A stretch of 64,000 bases of DNA from Clostridia bacterium (GCA_017462125.1 JAFTRQ010000037.1:1-64000), one strand, 5' to 3'; positions 8,485 through 16,962 are shown, numbered from the stretch's first letter. Made by a program: numbers and translations. Notes: a model not told the origin generated them from the sequence alone.

Positions 8485-8505
8485 TCTTTCAGGTAAATCC
8501 CAATT

Positions 8506-9405
8506 TTAAATCTTCAAATTCAACAAAATCAATGCCGCCGTACCGAGAATCACACCTGCAACCTGCTTTCGGGTCAGCTTTTCGCGGAAGATCAGCAGCG
8601 AGATCAGAAAGCTGATCACGATCTTGACTCCCGATCTGGTGGGCGCGGCGATCGAGATCGGGATCATGGCATTGACCGCCAAGTTGAGCAGGTTTGTGGC
8701 GCCGTTGGAGATGCCGGCAACACTTGCGTACAGCCCTCCGTGACGGAGAATGTAGAAAAGATCCTTGCCGTTCATGATCAGCCCGATGATGAAGAGTGTT
8801 ACAGCGGAAAAGCCAAGGGTCACGATCATAAATTCATTGTCACAGCTCTTTTCAAACTTGACCTGTTGCAGCTTTTGCATCACACCGAACATACCGGAGC
8901 CCAGCACGGACAGCGCGACACAGACCACCCATTTTAAGGAAATCCGTATCTTGGGGCCTTCTCCCTCGGCAGGTGCGTTTTTCTTGTTGCCGCTTCGCAC
9001 AAGGAAGACCGATACCATCATCAGCAGAAGCCCTGCGTAGGTCAAAGGGGTAGCATCCTCACGGAGAACGAACAGCCCGTATCCTACGGAAAACAGCAGG
9101 GAATAGGAGAGAAACAGATTGGTCAGTACGAATGAGCCGCACCCGAAAGCTACGTAGGTCAGAAAGGACGCCATGCAGTAAAAGATGCCCGAAGCGATGC
9201 CGTAAGGGATCATTTCGGGAGGAAAGTTCAGCCCGCCCTTGTCGGTGATGAAGAAAAAGAGCATAGCAAAGAGCGAGATCAGCGACGTGAAAATAAATCC
9301 GCCCTGCTTGTGCTTGCTGTTGTATTTTTTGATCATAACTCCTTCGATCTGATGAATACCCGTGCTGAGCACGGCCAGAAGAAGGGCAATGAGAGTGGTT
9401 GTCAT
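8506..9405 (-). CDS. EamA/DMT superfamily transporter
   Basis: A 299-residue integral membrane protein with about ten predicted helices in two homologous halves, typical of EamA drug/metabolite exporters. Hydrophobic stretches are clear at residues ~2-22, 35-55, 66-88, 93-112 and 118-135, and a second half starts near 160 after a charged linker. A longer frame begins at 9522, but the ATG at 9405 has GAGGTG five bases upstream, so the shorter form is chosen. The gene is divergent from an AraC regulator across 155 bp that holds promoters in both directions, which suggests control by that regulator. The substrate is unknown; a sugar or glycan-derived metabolite would suit the oxidoreductase downstream. 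Confidence 0.85.
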   Translation of the reverse strand: MTTTLIALLLAVLSTGIHQIEGVMIKKYNSKHKQGGFIFTSLISLFAMLFFFITDKGGLNFPPEMIPYGIASGIFYCMASFLTYVAFGCGSFVLTNLFLSYSLLFSVGYGLFVLREDATPLTYAGLLLMMVSVFLVRSGNKKNAPAEGEGPKIRISLKWVVCVALSVLGSGMFGVMQKLQQVKFEKSCDNEFMIVTLGFSAVTLFIIGLIMNGKDLFYILRHGGLYASVAGISNGATNLLNLAVNAMIPISIAAPTRSGVKIVISFLISLLIFREKLTRKQVAGVILGTAALILLNLKI

Positions 9406-9436
9406 AAGCACCTCGTGTGAATTGATTTCTGATATA

Positions 9437-9465
9437 ATCATACCACTCCCTGTCGGTTTTGTAAA
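9437..9465 (-). promoter_or_regulatory. Candidate sigma-A promoter of the DMT transporter
   Basis: Read on the minus strand: TTTACA, 17 bp and TATGAT. It lies about 30 bp upstream of the chosen start. Confidence 0.55.
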
Positions 9466-9506
9466 TGGAAAATTTACGCTTGGTGCAGGAAAAAACCCAA
9501 AAGCAC

Positions 9507-9535
9507 TTGATTTTTTAATCAAAATATTGTAAGAT
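9507..9535 (+). promoter_or_regulatory. Candidate promoter of the second AraC-type gene
   Basis: TTGATT (9507-9512), 17 bp and TAAGAT (9530-9535). The -35 box overlaps the palindrome TTGATTTTTTAATCAA (9507-9522), a possible operator. Confidence 0.5.
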
Positions 9536-9560
9536 AAAGCTGTAAAGAGAGGTGATATGC

Positions 9561-10364
9561 ATGAGCGAAAGCATCTGCCGATTTATACCCGCAAAGGACT
9601 ATACCGACGATCTGAAGACCGTCCATTTCGTTTATGAGACCGAGCACGAAAGCCTGCCTCAGCCCTTTTTGCGCCAGATCTACTACCTTTTTTTGGTGAC
9701 CGACGGCTCCGCAACCTTGAATATGGCAGGATATGAGCACAAGGTTCAGGTGGGGGATTTGTTCTTTGGTTATCCTGCTTGCCCTTATACGCTGACCAGC
9801 GAGGGGAACTTCCGTTATCTGTATATCAGCTTTTTCGGCTCCTGTGTTCAGCAGATCTTCGAGCGCTTGGGAATCCGTATTGCGGAACCGGTCTATCGCG
9901 GATTTGATAAGGTATCGGAGTTCTGGTTTTCGGCAATCTCGCGGTTCAATGCAAAAAATGCGGATTTCTTGTCGGAATCGGTATTGCTCTACACCCTTTC
10001 CTTCATCGGAGGAGAGGATGGCAATGCTGATTTAAAGCAAAACAACAATACGATGTTTGAAATGATATTGGAATACGTAGATAACCACTACCGTGAGTCA
10101 TCTTTGACCCTTGGAAGCGTAGCTGCGATCTTCTCCTATACCGAAAATTATCTTTCCGCCCTTTTCAAAAAGCAGATGCAATTGGGATTCAATCAATACG
10201 TCAACCGTCAGCGCATTTCCTATGCTCTCCGTCTCATTGAGGACGGAAAAACCTCGATTCGTGAGATTGCCGCTGAAAGCGGATTTTCCGACGCGCTGTA
10301 TTTTTCCAAGGTGTTTAAGAAAAAGGTAGGAGTTCCCCCAAGCGAAAGGATAAAGCAGCGTTGA
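9561..10364 (+). CDS. AraC family transcriptional regulator
   Basis: A 267-residue regulator with an N-terminal cupin-like sensor (~20-110, including LFLVTDGSATLNMAGYEHK and VGDLFFGYP) and a C-terminal AraC double helix-turn-helix (~165-267, with LGSVAAIFSYTENYLSALFK and IREIAAESGFSDALYFSKVF). A GTG at 9552 is possible, but GAGGTG at 9549-9554 is six bases before the ATG at 9561, so that start is used. It is divergent from the DMT transporter, so that promoter region is its likely target. A bidirectional terminator follows. The ligand is unknown. Confidence 0.9.
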   Translation: MSESICRFIPAKDYTDDLKTVHFVYETEHESLPQPFLRQIYYLFLVTDGSATLNMAGYEHKVQVGDLFFGYPACPYTLTSEGNFRYLYISFFGSCVQQIFERLGIRIAEPVYRGFDKVSEFWFSAISRFNAKNADFLSESVLLYTLSFIGGEDGNADLKQNNNTMFEMILEYVDNHYRESSLTLGSVAAIFSYTENYLSALFKKQMQLGFNQYVNRQRISYALRLIEDGKTSIREIAAESGFSDALYFSKVFKKKVGVPPSERIKQR

Positions 10365-10383
10365 ATTACGGTGTAGATATATA

Positions 10384-10420
10384 AAAAGAGGCTTGTCTTG
10401 CTGAATGACAAGCCTCTTTT
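10384..10420. terminator. Bidirectional terminator
   Basis: A 14-bp stem, AAAAGAGGCTTGTC (10384-10397) with GACAAGCCTCTTTT (10407-10420), has A/T runs on both sides and lies between convergent genes. Confidence 0.9.
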
Positions 10421-10423
10421 ACA

Positions 10424-11917
10424 TCATTTTGCGTGATAAAGCTTTTTGACCTGATATTGGGGCTCACAGGTCACGTTGATGCCAAGCTTTTTAAAGGTTC
10501 GGCTGTCGGTAGCCGAGAGAATGACCGAGGAGTGGACCTCGCAATCCTTCAGGTTATCCAGCTGCTCCAAAGCGCCTGCCGCTTTTTCGTCGGTGACTGC
10601 GCTGATGGCGAGCGCGATCAGCACCTCATCGATATGGAGTCTGGGGTTGTGATTTCCAAGATGGTCTACCTTCAGGTGCTGAACGGGCTCGATGATCGAG
10701 GGAGAGATCAGCTGAGCATCGTCGTCGATGCCTGCAAGAGCCTTAAGAGCGTTCAGGATCAGCGCCGCGGACGCACCGAGGAGGGAAGAGGTTTTACCTG
10801 TGAGGATCGTGCCGTCGGGAAGCTCGATCGCCGCCGCGGGAGCACCTGTCAGCGCCGCCTTGGCATTCGCAGCCGCAACGACAGGACGGTCGAGGACGGT
10901 GATTCCTGCCTGCTTCATCAGAATCTCCAGCTTACCAACCGCATCGGTATCCGACGTGGTCATATTTTCCTTCTGCTCACAAAGAGCGGAGTAATAGCGA
11001 CGGATGATCTCCTGCTTGGCTGCGGCGGAGACAACATCGTTGTCGATGATGCAGTTGCCCGCCATATTGACACCCATATCGGTGGGGGATTTGTAGGGCG
11101 AGCTGCCGTATATCTGCTCAAGAGTTGCCTTAAGCACGGGGAAGGTCTCAAGATCGCGGTTGTAATTGACCGTCACAACTCCGTAGGCGTCCATATGGAA
11201 GTGGTCCAGCATATTTCTGTCGTTCAGGTCTGCCGTTGCCGCTTCATATGCCATATTGACGGGGTGATTGACGGGAATGTTCCAGATGGGGAAGGTCTCG
11301 AATTTCGCATAACCTGCCTTGATGCCGCGCAGGTTGTCGTGATAGAGCTGAGAGAGGCAGGTCGCTAACTTTCCGCTTCCGGGGCCGGGGGCGGTGACGA
11401 TAACCAGCTTTCGGGTGGTCTCGATATATTCGTTTCTGCCGTATCCGCTTTCGCTGACGATGCTTTCGATGTTGTGGGGGTATCCCGGGATGCTGTAGTG
11501 GCGGTATACCTTAACGCCAAGGCTTTCAAGCTTATTGGCAAACTGCTCTGCGGAGAGCTGGGAGTCATATCGGGTCAGCACCACACTACCCACGTAAAGC
11601 CCTACGCTTCTGAAGGCGTCGATCAGACGCATTACGTCAAGGTCGTAGGTGATGCCGAGGTCGCCTCTGATCTTGTTCTTTTCAATGTCGGCGGAATTGA
11701 TGACAATAACCACCTCTGCGTCGTCCTTCAGCTGGAGCAGCATCTGGAGCTTGGAATCGGGTGCAAAGCCGGGAAGCACGCGCGCGGCGTGGTAGTCGTC
11801 AAAAAGCTTGCCGCCAAACTCAAGATAAAGCTTGCCGCCAAATTGCGCAATTCTTTCGCGAATGTGCTTCGATTGCAGTTCAAGATATTTTTGATTGTCA
11901 AAACCAAGTTTACACAT
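10424..11917 (-). CDS. DUF1846 family protein
   Basis: A 497-residue member of the conserved DUF1846 (UPF0371) family. The length is normal for the family. The N-terminus (LGFDNQKYLELQSKHI then FGGKLYLEFGGKL) and the nucleotide-loop-like APGPGSGKLATCLSQ segment near residue 185 are characteristic. Structures exist for relatives, but the function is not established; a P-loop-like lobe and a metal site have been noted. The gene is monocistronic: it has its own promoter at 11969-11997 and a bidirectional terminator at the 3' end. It is cytoplasmic. The neighbours give no functional clue. Confidence 0.92.
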   Translation of the reverse strand: MCKLGFDNQKYLELQSKHIRERIAQFGGKLYLEFGGKLFDDYHAARVLPGFAPDSKLQMLLQLKDDAEVVIVINSADIEKNKIRGDLGITYDLDVMRLIDAFRSVGLYVGSVVLTRYDSQLSAEQFANKLESLGVKVYRHYSIPGYPHNIESIVSESGYGRNEYIETTRKLVIVTAPGPGSGKLATCLSQLYHDNLRGIKAGYAKFETFPIWNIPVNHPVNMAYEAATADLNDRNMLDHFHMDAYGVVTVNYNRDLETFPVLKATLEQIYGSSPYKSPTDMGVNMAGNCIIDNDVVSAAAKQEIIRRYYSALCEQKENMTTSDTDAVGKLEILMKQAGITVLDRPVVAAANAKAALTGAPAAAIELPDGTILTGKTSSLLGASAALILNALKALAGIDDDAQLISPSIIEPVQHLKVDHLGNHNPRLHIDEVLIALAISAVTDEKAAGALEQLDNLKDCEVHSSVILSATDSRTFKKLGINVTCEPQYQVKKLYHAK

Positions 11918-11968
11918 AAGACCGCCTCACTTTTCCCCTATCGGTGGTATTTTTCAAACACAAATATT

Positions 11969-11997
11969 ATTATATCACAGTTTTACTTTTTTTTCAA
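11969..11997 (-). promoter_or_regulatory. Sigma-A promoter of the DUF1846 gene
   Basis: Read on the minus strand: TTGAAA, 17 bp and TATAAT. Confidence 0.75.
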
Positions 11998-12097
11998 CAG
12001 CAATTTTCAGTTTTTGCGAAAAATTTTGACTGTATATTTTTGTTCGTTTTGACCAAAAAGTTTTTTGCCGTGATAAAGCATTTCTGTAAATTCGATA

Positions 12098-12126
12098 TTG
12101 ACAAAGTTAAAAAAACATATTATAAT
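12098..12126 (+). promoter_or_regulatory. Consensus promoter of the ilvA T-box transcript
   Basis: Exact TTGACA (12098-12103), 17 bp and exact TATAAT (12121-12126), with the T-box leader starting about 7 bases downstream. Confidence 0.9.
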
Positions 12127-12132
12127 AAATGA

Positions 12133-12390
12133 AAGCAATGAAGGGGAGCGACCTGCAAGTCCTTTTTCAGAGAGCCGTCGGAGGCAGAGCCTCGGGTGCG
12201 AGACGGTAAAGCGCGTGCAGAGTTCAATCACCCCGGAGCCCGTCGCCGAACGCTTTTGCGGTAAGTAGACCGACGCGTATTTTCTGCGTTAAAGAAAAAC
12301 GTATTATTGTACGGTGTAAACAAAAGAGTGGTATAGCGGAACCATATTTGTATTTTGTGGGTTCGTCTCTTTAGGAGATGAGCTTTTTTT
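12133..12390 (+). promoter_or_regulatory. T-box riboswitch leader, isoleucine specifier, upstream of ilvA
   Basis: This leader RNA senses uncharged tRNA. Stem I shows the distal AGAGAG and GGTGCGAG loop motifs (near 12162 and 12195), and the specifier loop contains ATC at 12227-12229 (Ile codon) followed by ACCCCGGAG. The T-box proper, AAGAGTGGTATAGCGG, is at 12324-12339, with TGGT complementary to a tRNA ACCA end. A terminator hairpin follows at 12361-12390. Low charged tRNA-Ile would favour the antiterminator and express ilvA-ridA, which matches the role of IlvA in isoleucine synthesis. Confidence 0.92.
12361..12390 (+). terminator. Regulated terminator of the ilvA T-box
   Basis: The stem GTTCGTCTC (12361-12369) with GAGATGAGC (12375-12383), including G-U pairs, has a 5-nt loop and seven T residues. 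It is the alternative to the T-box antiterminator. Confidence 0.85.
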
Positions 12391-12431
12391 GTTTATATCG
12401 AGCAACGCTATAAAGAAGGAAGGTAAACTTT

Positions 12432-13622
12432 ATGCTGACTCTTGATAAGATCTATCACGCGGCTTATGTGCTGAAGGATGTGGTGAGACCCACGTCTCTT
12501 ATCCGTTCCAAGATCAATCCCGATTGCGAAATGTATCTGAAGACCGAAAACCTGCAGATCACGGGCTCCTTTAAGGTGCGTGGAGCAGGTTATATGATCT
12601 CACAGCTTTCCGATGAGGAAAAGGCAAAGGGCGTTATTGCCTGCTCTGCGGGCAACCACGCACAGGGCGTGGCGCTTGCGGCGCAAAAATACGGTATCAA
12701 GGCGGTCATATGTCTGCCCGACGGCGCACCGATCTCTAAGGTCGAGGCTACCAAGAGCTATGGAGCCGAGGTGGTGATGGTCAAGGGAGTATATGACGAT
12801 GCTTACAAAAGAGCGCTTGAGCTTCGCGATGAGATGGGATATACCTTCGTGCATCCCTTCGACGATGAAAACGTGATCGCGGGACAGGGAACCATCGGTA
12901 TTGAGATCCTCAATGAGATCAAGGATCTGGATGCTATCGTGGTGCCGATCGGCGGTGGCGGACTGATTTCGGGAATTGCATATGCCGCAAAGCACCTGAA
13001 GCCCGAGATCAAGGTGTACGGCGTTCAGGCGGCAGGTGCGCCCAGTATGTTCAACTCGGTGAAAAACGGACAGAGAGAGCGTCTTGACGGTGTCTCTACC
13101 ATCGCCGACGGTATTGCGGTCAAGGAGCCGGGTGTGAACACCTTTAAGTTCTGCTCCGAGTACGTTGACGAGATCGTGACGGTTGCCGAGGGCGAGATCA
13201 GCTCGGCGATCCTTGCGCTTATCGAGCAGCACAAGATGATCGCAGAGGGCGCGGGCGCGGTATCGGTCGCGGCGGTAATGTTCGATAAGCTTCCGATCAA
13301 GGGCAAGAAGGTTGCCTGTGTCGTGTCGGGAGGTAATATCGACGTGACCATTCTGTCAAGAGTGATCAAGCGCGGCCTTTTGATGTCGGGCAGAAACTAT
13401 ACGCTTTGCGTTGAGCTGATGGATAAGCCCGGTCAGCTTCTCGGCGTTTCCGAAATCATTGCGAAGCTTGGCGCTAACGTTATTTCGATTCATCACGAAA
13501 GAGCAAGCGAGACGATGGATATCAACGGCTGTTATCTGCGTATCGTGCTGGAAACCAGAAACCACGAGCATATCAGACAGATTGAAAGCGCTTTGACCGA
13601 CGCAGGCTATAAATTAGTATAA
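12432..13622 (+). CDS. ilvA: Threonine ammonia-lyase (threonine deaminase)
   Basis: A 396-residue PLP enzyme that converts threonine to 2-oxobutanoate and ammonia, the first step of isoleucine synthesis. The PLP lysine is K48 in GSFKVRGA, and the phosphate-binding loop GGGGLISG lies near residue 177. Residues ~320-396 form a single ACT domain (LCVELMDKPGQLLGVSEIIA). This length with one C-terminal ACT domain is the form common in Firmicutes, shorter than the two-ACT E. coli IlvA, so the allosteric behaviour may differ. GAAGGAAGG supports the start. An isoleucine T-box leader precedes it, which favours a biosynthetic rather than catabolic (TdcB) role. ridA follows 22 bases downstream. Confidence 0.95.
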   Translation: MLTLDKIYHAAYVLKDVVRPTSLIRSKINPDCEMYLKTENLQITGSFKVRGAGYMISQLSDEEKAKGVIACSAGNHAQGVALAAQKYGIKAVICLPDGAPISKVEATKSYGAEVVMVKGVYDDAYKRALELRDEMGYTFVHPFDDENVIAGQGTIGIEILNEIKDLDAIVVPIGGGGLISGIAYAAKHLKPEIKVYGVQAAGAPSMFNSVKNGQRERLDGVSTIADGIAVKEPGVNTFKFCSEYVDEIVTVAEGEISSAILALIEQHKMIAEGAGAVSVAAVMFDKLPIKGKKVACVVSGGNIDVTILSRVIKRGLLMSGRNYTLCVELMDKPGQLLGVSEIIAKLGANVISIHHERASETMDINGCYLRIVLETRNHEHIRQIESALTDAGYKLV

Positions 13623-13644
13623 GAAGATTGAAAGGATAAAAATC

Positions 13645-14016
13645 ATGGAAAAAATATATACTCCCAACGCCCCCGACGCAATCGGTCCTTACAGTCAGGC
13701 AATGAAGGTTGGCAATCTTGTTTTCACCTCCGGCCAGATCGCTATCAATCCCGCAAGCGGCGCGGTTGAGGCAACTACCATCGAGGCGCAGACAGAGCAG
13801 GTTTGCAAAAACCTTTGCGCAGTGCTGGAGGCCGCAGGCACAAGTATTGAAAATGCTGTCAAGACCACCTGCTTCCTCTCCGATATGGCGGATTTCGCCG
13901 CGTTCAACGAGGTTTACGGCAGATATTTCACCGGAAAGCCTGCGCGCTCCTGCGTAGCGGCAAAGCAGCTTCCCAAGAACGTCCTTGTCGAGGTTGAGGT
14001 CATCGCAGAGCTGTGA
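13645..14016 (+). CDS. ridA: RidA family enamine/imine deaminase
   Basis: A 123-residue RidA/YjgF protein that hydrolyses reactive 2-aminoacrylate and 2-aminocrotonate, the enamine/imine intermediates released by PLP dehydratases such as IlvA, and so protects PLP enzymes. The family signature is intact: GPYSQAMKVGNLVFTSGQI near the N-terminus, the conserved Arg101 in ARSCVAAKQLP and Glu117 in VEVEVIAEL. It sits directly after ilvA with AAAGGA at the ribosome site, giving co-expression of the enzyme that makes the toxic intermediate and the enzyme that clears it. It should be a cytosolic trimer. Confidence 0.96.
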   Translation: MEKIYTPNAPDAIGPYSQAMKVGNLVFTSGQIAINPASGAVEATTIEAQTEQVCKNLCAVLEAAGTSIENAVKTTCFLSDMADFAAFNEVYGRYFTGKPARSCVAAKQLPKNVLVEVEVIAEL

Positions 14017-14090
14017 TGGAAATGCGAGGGATGCGTGCGTAAGCGTTTTTTGCGAAAAGCTCCGCCCCTCTCAAAGGTTTCGAAAAACGT

Positions 14091-14121
14091 GGGGACAGGC
14101 GAGGTTGTTGATCCTGTCCCC
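14091..14121 (+). terminator. Possible terminator hairpin after ridA
   Basis: GGGGACAGG (14091-14099) pairs with CCTGTCCCC (14113-14121) across a 13-nt loop. The downstream T run is poor (GCAAAAATC), so termination is uncertain. Apart from this hairpin I see no feature between 14017 and the promoter at 14277. Confidence 0.45.
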
Positions 14122-14276
14122 GCAAAAATCAGAATTGTGGATTTGTCCTATGGCTTATGGTGTAAAACTTTGCTGCTTTAATTGGATAAAATGCCACAAT
14201 GTGTCGGGCTTTTGCTCTTGATTTTGTGAAAACCTTATATAATAATGAATTTTGAAGAAAAAATTTTATATTTTTC

Positions 14277-14305
14277 TTGACAAAGCAATACTTTTGTGAT
14301 ACAAT
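14277..14305 (+). promoter_or_regulatory. Sigma-A promoter of the ilvB T-box transcript
   Basis: Exact TTGACA (14277-14282), 17 bp and TACAAT (14300-14305). Confidence 0.85.
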
Positions 14306-14311
14306 CAATGT

Positions 14312-14602
14312 ATATTTTTCAAATGCAGTGAAGGGAATCAGTAATTTGTAAGACGGTTTTCAGAAAGTCGGCGGTAGATGCGAGCCGACAGCGGTCACAA
14401 ACGAAACTCCTCCCCGAGCAGTCGCCCGAAGACCCGATTTTGAGAGGTTGCGTAGAAGCGAACGGAAGTCCCCGTTATCACGGACGGTTTTACTGATAGG
14501 TAAAAGCAGAGTGGAGGTCGCAAGACTTCAATAAGAGTGGTACCGCAGAGTGTTTTTTGACCTTTGTCTCTTTTTTGGGGAGGCAAGGGCTTTTGCTTTT
14601 TT
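14312..14602 (+). promoter_or_regulatory. T-box riboswitch leader, leucine specifier, upstream of ilvB
   Basis: A second T-box. Stem I distal motifs (CAGAAAG and GATGCGAG near 14361 and 14377) are followed by a specifier loop with CTC at 14407-14409, then CTCCCCGAG. This aligns position for position with ATC-ACCCCGGAG of the ilvA leader, so CTC (Leu) is the best specifier call. The T-box AAGAGTGGTACCGCAGAG is at 14533-14550, and a terminator follows. Leucine starvation would open the ilvB-ilvN-ilvC and probably the leu genes downstream. Confidence 0.9.
14561..14602 (+). terminator. Regulated terminator of the ilvB T-box
   Basis: The 10-bp stem 14561-14570 (CCTTTGTCTC) with 14580-14589, including G-U pairs, has a 9-nt loop and a T-rich tail. 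Confidence 0.7.
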
Positions 14603-14649
14603 ATACGGTATTTCTTCTACCCCCAATATGATACTTTTAGGAGGTACAA

Positions 14650-16308
14650 ATGATTTTAAATGGTTCGGAAATACTTGTCAACGTGTTGCTTGAGCAGGGA
14701 GTTGATACCGTTTTCGGATACCCCGGAGGCGCAGTGCTCAATATCTACGACGCTCTTTACAAGTACAGTGACAAGATCACACATTATATGACCGCTCACG
14801 AGCAGGGCGCGTCTCACGCGGCGGACGGCTATGCCAGAGCCACGGGTAAGACCGGCGTTGTGATCGCTACCAGCGGCCCCGGTGCCACCAATCTGGTAAC
14901 CGGTATTGCAACAGCGTATATGGACAGCGTTCCTATGGTTGCCATTACGGGCAACGTTTCCAGCGACCTTATCGGCGCGGACAGCTTTCAGGAGGTCTAT
15001 ATTACGGGTATCACGATGCCCATTACCAAGCATAATTTCGTCGTCAGAAGAGTCGAGGATCTTGCAGATACCGTTCGCCGCGCCTTTGAGATCGCGGGAA
15101 GCGGCAGACCCGGCCCCGTGCTGATCGACATTCCCAAGGATATCACCGCGGCACTCACCGAATATGAGCCCAAGGAAGCGGTGAAGACCACAAGAAGCGT
15201 GCCGATCAAGGGCAACATTCAAGAGGTTGCGGAGCTGATCAATCGCTGTGAAAGGCCCTTCATTTACTTTGGCGGCGGCGTGCGTATCTCTGAGGCGGGA
15301 AGCGAATTGCGTCAGCTGATCGAGAAGGCCGATATTCCCGCGGCATATACCTTGATGGCAGCCGGTGTGCTTGGCTACGGTGAGAAGAATAATCTCGGTC
15401 TCATCGGAATGCACGGCTGTTATGCGGCAAACGCGGCGGCAAACAGAGCCGACGTAATGCTTGCCATCGGTACCCGATTCAGCGACAGAGTTGCGCTGAA
15501 CACCAAAAAATTTGCTCGCAACGCGAGGATCGTACATATCGATATCGATCCCAGCGAGATCAATAAAAACATCGTTGCCGATTACAGTATCGTCGGCGAC
15601 GTCAAGGAAGTGCTGACAGAGCTTCTCAAGTATGTCAATCCCGCCGAGCATGAGGCGTGGGCCAAGCAGATCGAGCTCTGGAGAGCGGACGATTACAAGC
15701 CCGAGCCCAGCGAGACCACACTCAAGCCCCACTTCATCGTGGAGACAGCCTGTGAGATCGCGGGTGAGGATGCCATCTACGTTACCGACGTGGGACAGCA
15801 TCAGATGTGGTCGGCGCAGTATTTGCACCACGTAAAGCCCCGCAATTTCCTGACCAGCGGCGGTCTCGGTACTATGGGCTACGGTTACGGTGCGGCAATC
15901 GGTGCCAAAATCGCGTGTCCGAACGTGCCTGTCGTTCACCTGACGGGTGACGGCTCCTTCCATATGAATATGAACGAGCTTTGTACCGCTGTCAGCTATA
16001 ACGTCCCCGTAATCACGGTCATCTTCAATAACTCTGTACTCGGTATGGTGCGTCAGTGGCAGGGCACGTTCTACGGAAGACGCTTCTCGTCAAGTGAGCC
16101 CGAAAGAGTAACGAATTATGCAAAGGTTGCTGAAGGCTTTGGCGGTAAGGGCTTCCGATGTGAAACCCCCGCGGAGTTCGAGGCGGCAATGAAGGAAGCT
16201 ATGACCATGACGGGTCCTGTGTGGATCGAGTGCGTGGTAGACCGCGAGGAAAAGGTTCTGCCTATGATCCCCGGCGGTAAGACCGTCAACGACACGATCT
16301 TCAACTGA
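14650..16308 (+). CDS. ilvB: Acetolactate synthase, large (catalytic) subunit
   Basis: A 552-residue thiamine diphosphate enzyme that condenses two pyruvates to acetolactate, or pyruvate with 2-oxobutanoate to acetohydroxybutyrate. It catalyses the first common step for valine, leucine and isoleucine. The N-terminal YPGGAVLNIYDAL motif and catalytic Glu51 (AHEQGASHAADG) are present, and the TPP-Mg site GDGSFHMN lies near residue 437. The length is normal. TAGGAGGT supports the start, and the gene follows the Leu T-box terminator by about 50 bases. The regulatory subunit gene follows at 14 bases. FAD and TPP are expected cofactors. Confidence 0.97.
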   Translation: MILNGSEILVNVLLEQGVDTVFGYPGGAVLNIYDALYKYSDKITHYMTAHEQGASHAADGYARATGKTGVVIATSGPGATNLVTGIATAYMDSVPMVAITGNVSSDLIGADSFQEVYITGITMPITKHNFVVRRVEDLADTVRRAFEIAGSGRPGPVLIDIPKDITAALTEYEPKEAVKTTRSVPIKGNIQEVAELINRCERPFIYFGGGVRISEAGSELRQLIEKADIPAAYTLMAAGVLGYGEKNNLGLIGMHGCYAANAAANRADVMLAIGTRFSDRVALNTKKFARNARIVHIDIDPSEINKNIVADYSIVGDVKEVLTELLKYVNPAEHEAWAKQIELWRADDYKPEPSETTLKPHFIVETACEIAGEDAIYVTDVGQHQMWSAQYLHHVKPRNFLTSGGLGTMGYGYGAAIGAKIACPNVPVVHLTGDGSFHMNMNELCTAVSYNVPVITVIFNNSVLGMVRQWQGTFYGRRFSSSEPERVTNYAKVAEGFGGKGFRCETPAEFEAAMKEAMTMTGPVWIECVVDREEKVLPMIPGGKTVNDTIFN

Positions 16309-16322
16309 TGGGAGGGTAAGAA

Positions 16323-16817
16323 ATGAAAAAGCAGTGTATGGTAGTGTTCGTTGAAAACAACGCGGGCGTGCTTGCAAGAGTTGCATCGTTGTTCGTTCAG
16401 CGAGGATTCAATATCGATTCTCTTACCGTTTCCCCCACGGAGAACGAGACAATCTCCCGCATCACCATTATGACGCGCGGCGACGAAAAGTTCTTCAGCC
16501 AGATCATGAAGCAGACAGGCAAGCTGATCGAAACGAAAATGATCTTTTCGGTTGAGCCTACCTTCAGCCTGATCCGTGAGATCCTGCTGATCAAGTTTGC
16601 TCCCGAGGATGCGAGCAATGAGAAGCTGCAGAGCTTGATCTCGATCTACGGCGCGAGAATCGTAGACAGAACGGGCGGATGCATCGTTGCCGAGTTGACC
16701 GATACTCCCCAGAGAGTGGACAGCTTTATTGAGGATACGGAGGGCTTCAAGGTCATCGAATCCTGCCGCTCGGGTGCGATCGCGATGGAACGAGGAGATG
16801 TTTCGTATGAGCTTTAA
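16323..16817 (+). CDS. ilvN: Acetolactate synthase, small (regulatory) subunit
   Basis: A 164-residue partner of IlvB. An N-terminal ACT domain (residues ~3-75, with FVENNAGVLARVASLFVQRGFNIDSL written here only in part: NAGVLARVASLF) binds the feedback inhibitor valine in relatives. A C-terminal domain (~85-160) activates the large subunit. GGGAGG precedes the ATG and the gene is 14 bases behind ilvB. The stop codon lies inside a small palindrome, GAGCTTTAAGCTC (16809-16821), that begins a hairpin array ahead of ilvC. Confidence 0.95.
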   Translation: MKKQCMVVFVENNAGVLARVASLFVQRGFNIDSLTVSPTENETISRITIMTRGDEKFFSQIMKQTGKLIETKMIFSVEPTFSLIREILLIKFAPEDASNEKLQSLISIYGARIVDRTGGCIVAELTDTPQRVDSFIEDTEGFKVIESCRSGAIAMERGDVSYEL

Positions 16818-16924
16818 GCTCAGACGAAAGTGATATGTTTGGCGTTGCCAAACGTGATATTGGCCTTCGGCGAGTGATATGTTTCGCAAGCGAAACGTTA
16901 AGGAAGAAAACCGCGAGCGGTTTT
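16809..16924. repeat. Modular hairpin array with GTGATAT spacers (ilvN-ilvC)
   Basis: The array begins on the ilvN stop codon with GAGCT-TTA-AGCTC (16809-16821). Three GTGATAT units follow at 16830-16836, 16854-16860 and 16874-16880, alternating with small hairpins: TTTGGC/GCCAAA (16838-16852), GCC/GGC (16863-16871) and TTTCGC/GCGAAA (16882-16895). AAAACCGC/GCGGTTTT (16907-16924) closes it. The same design occurs at 34446-34566 after argJ. The repeated spacer with different but self-complementary inserts shows these are related modules. Confidence 0.8.
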
Positions 16925-16962
16925 CGATTGAATTTGTTTTAAATTTAAAAATCTATAATTAA

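Noticed and set aside
7288..8496. 402-residue plus-strand open frame
   Set aside because: It is antisense to the Gfo/Idh/MocA gene, whose protein has clear Rossmann motifs; the plus frame has no recognisable family or ribosome site.
14656..15963. 435-residue minus-strand open frame
   Set aside because: It is a shadow of ilvB; the His- and Arg-rich composition is typical of antisense frames in this GC range.
16830..16895. GTGATAT spacers considered as a CRISPR array
   Set aside because: The constant unit is only 7 bp, the inserts are themselves palindromes, and no cas gene is present.
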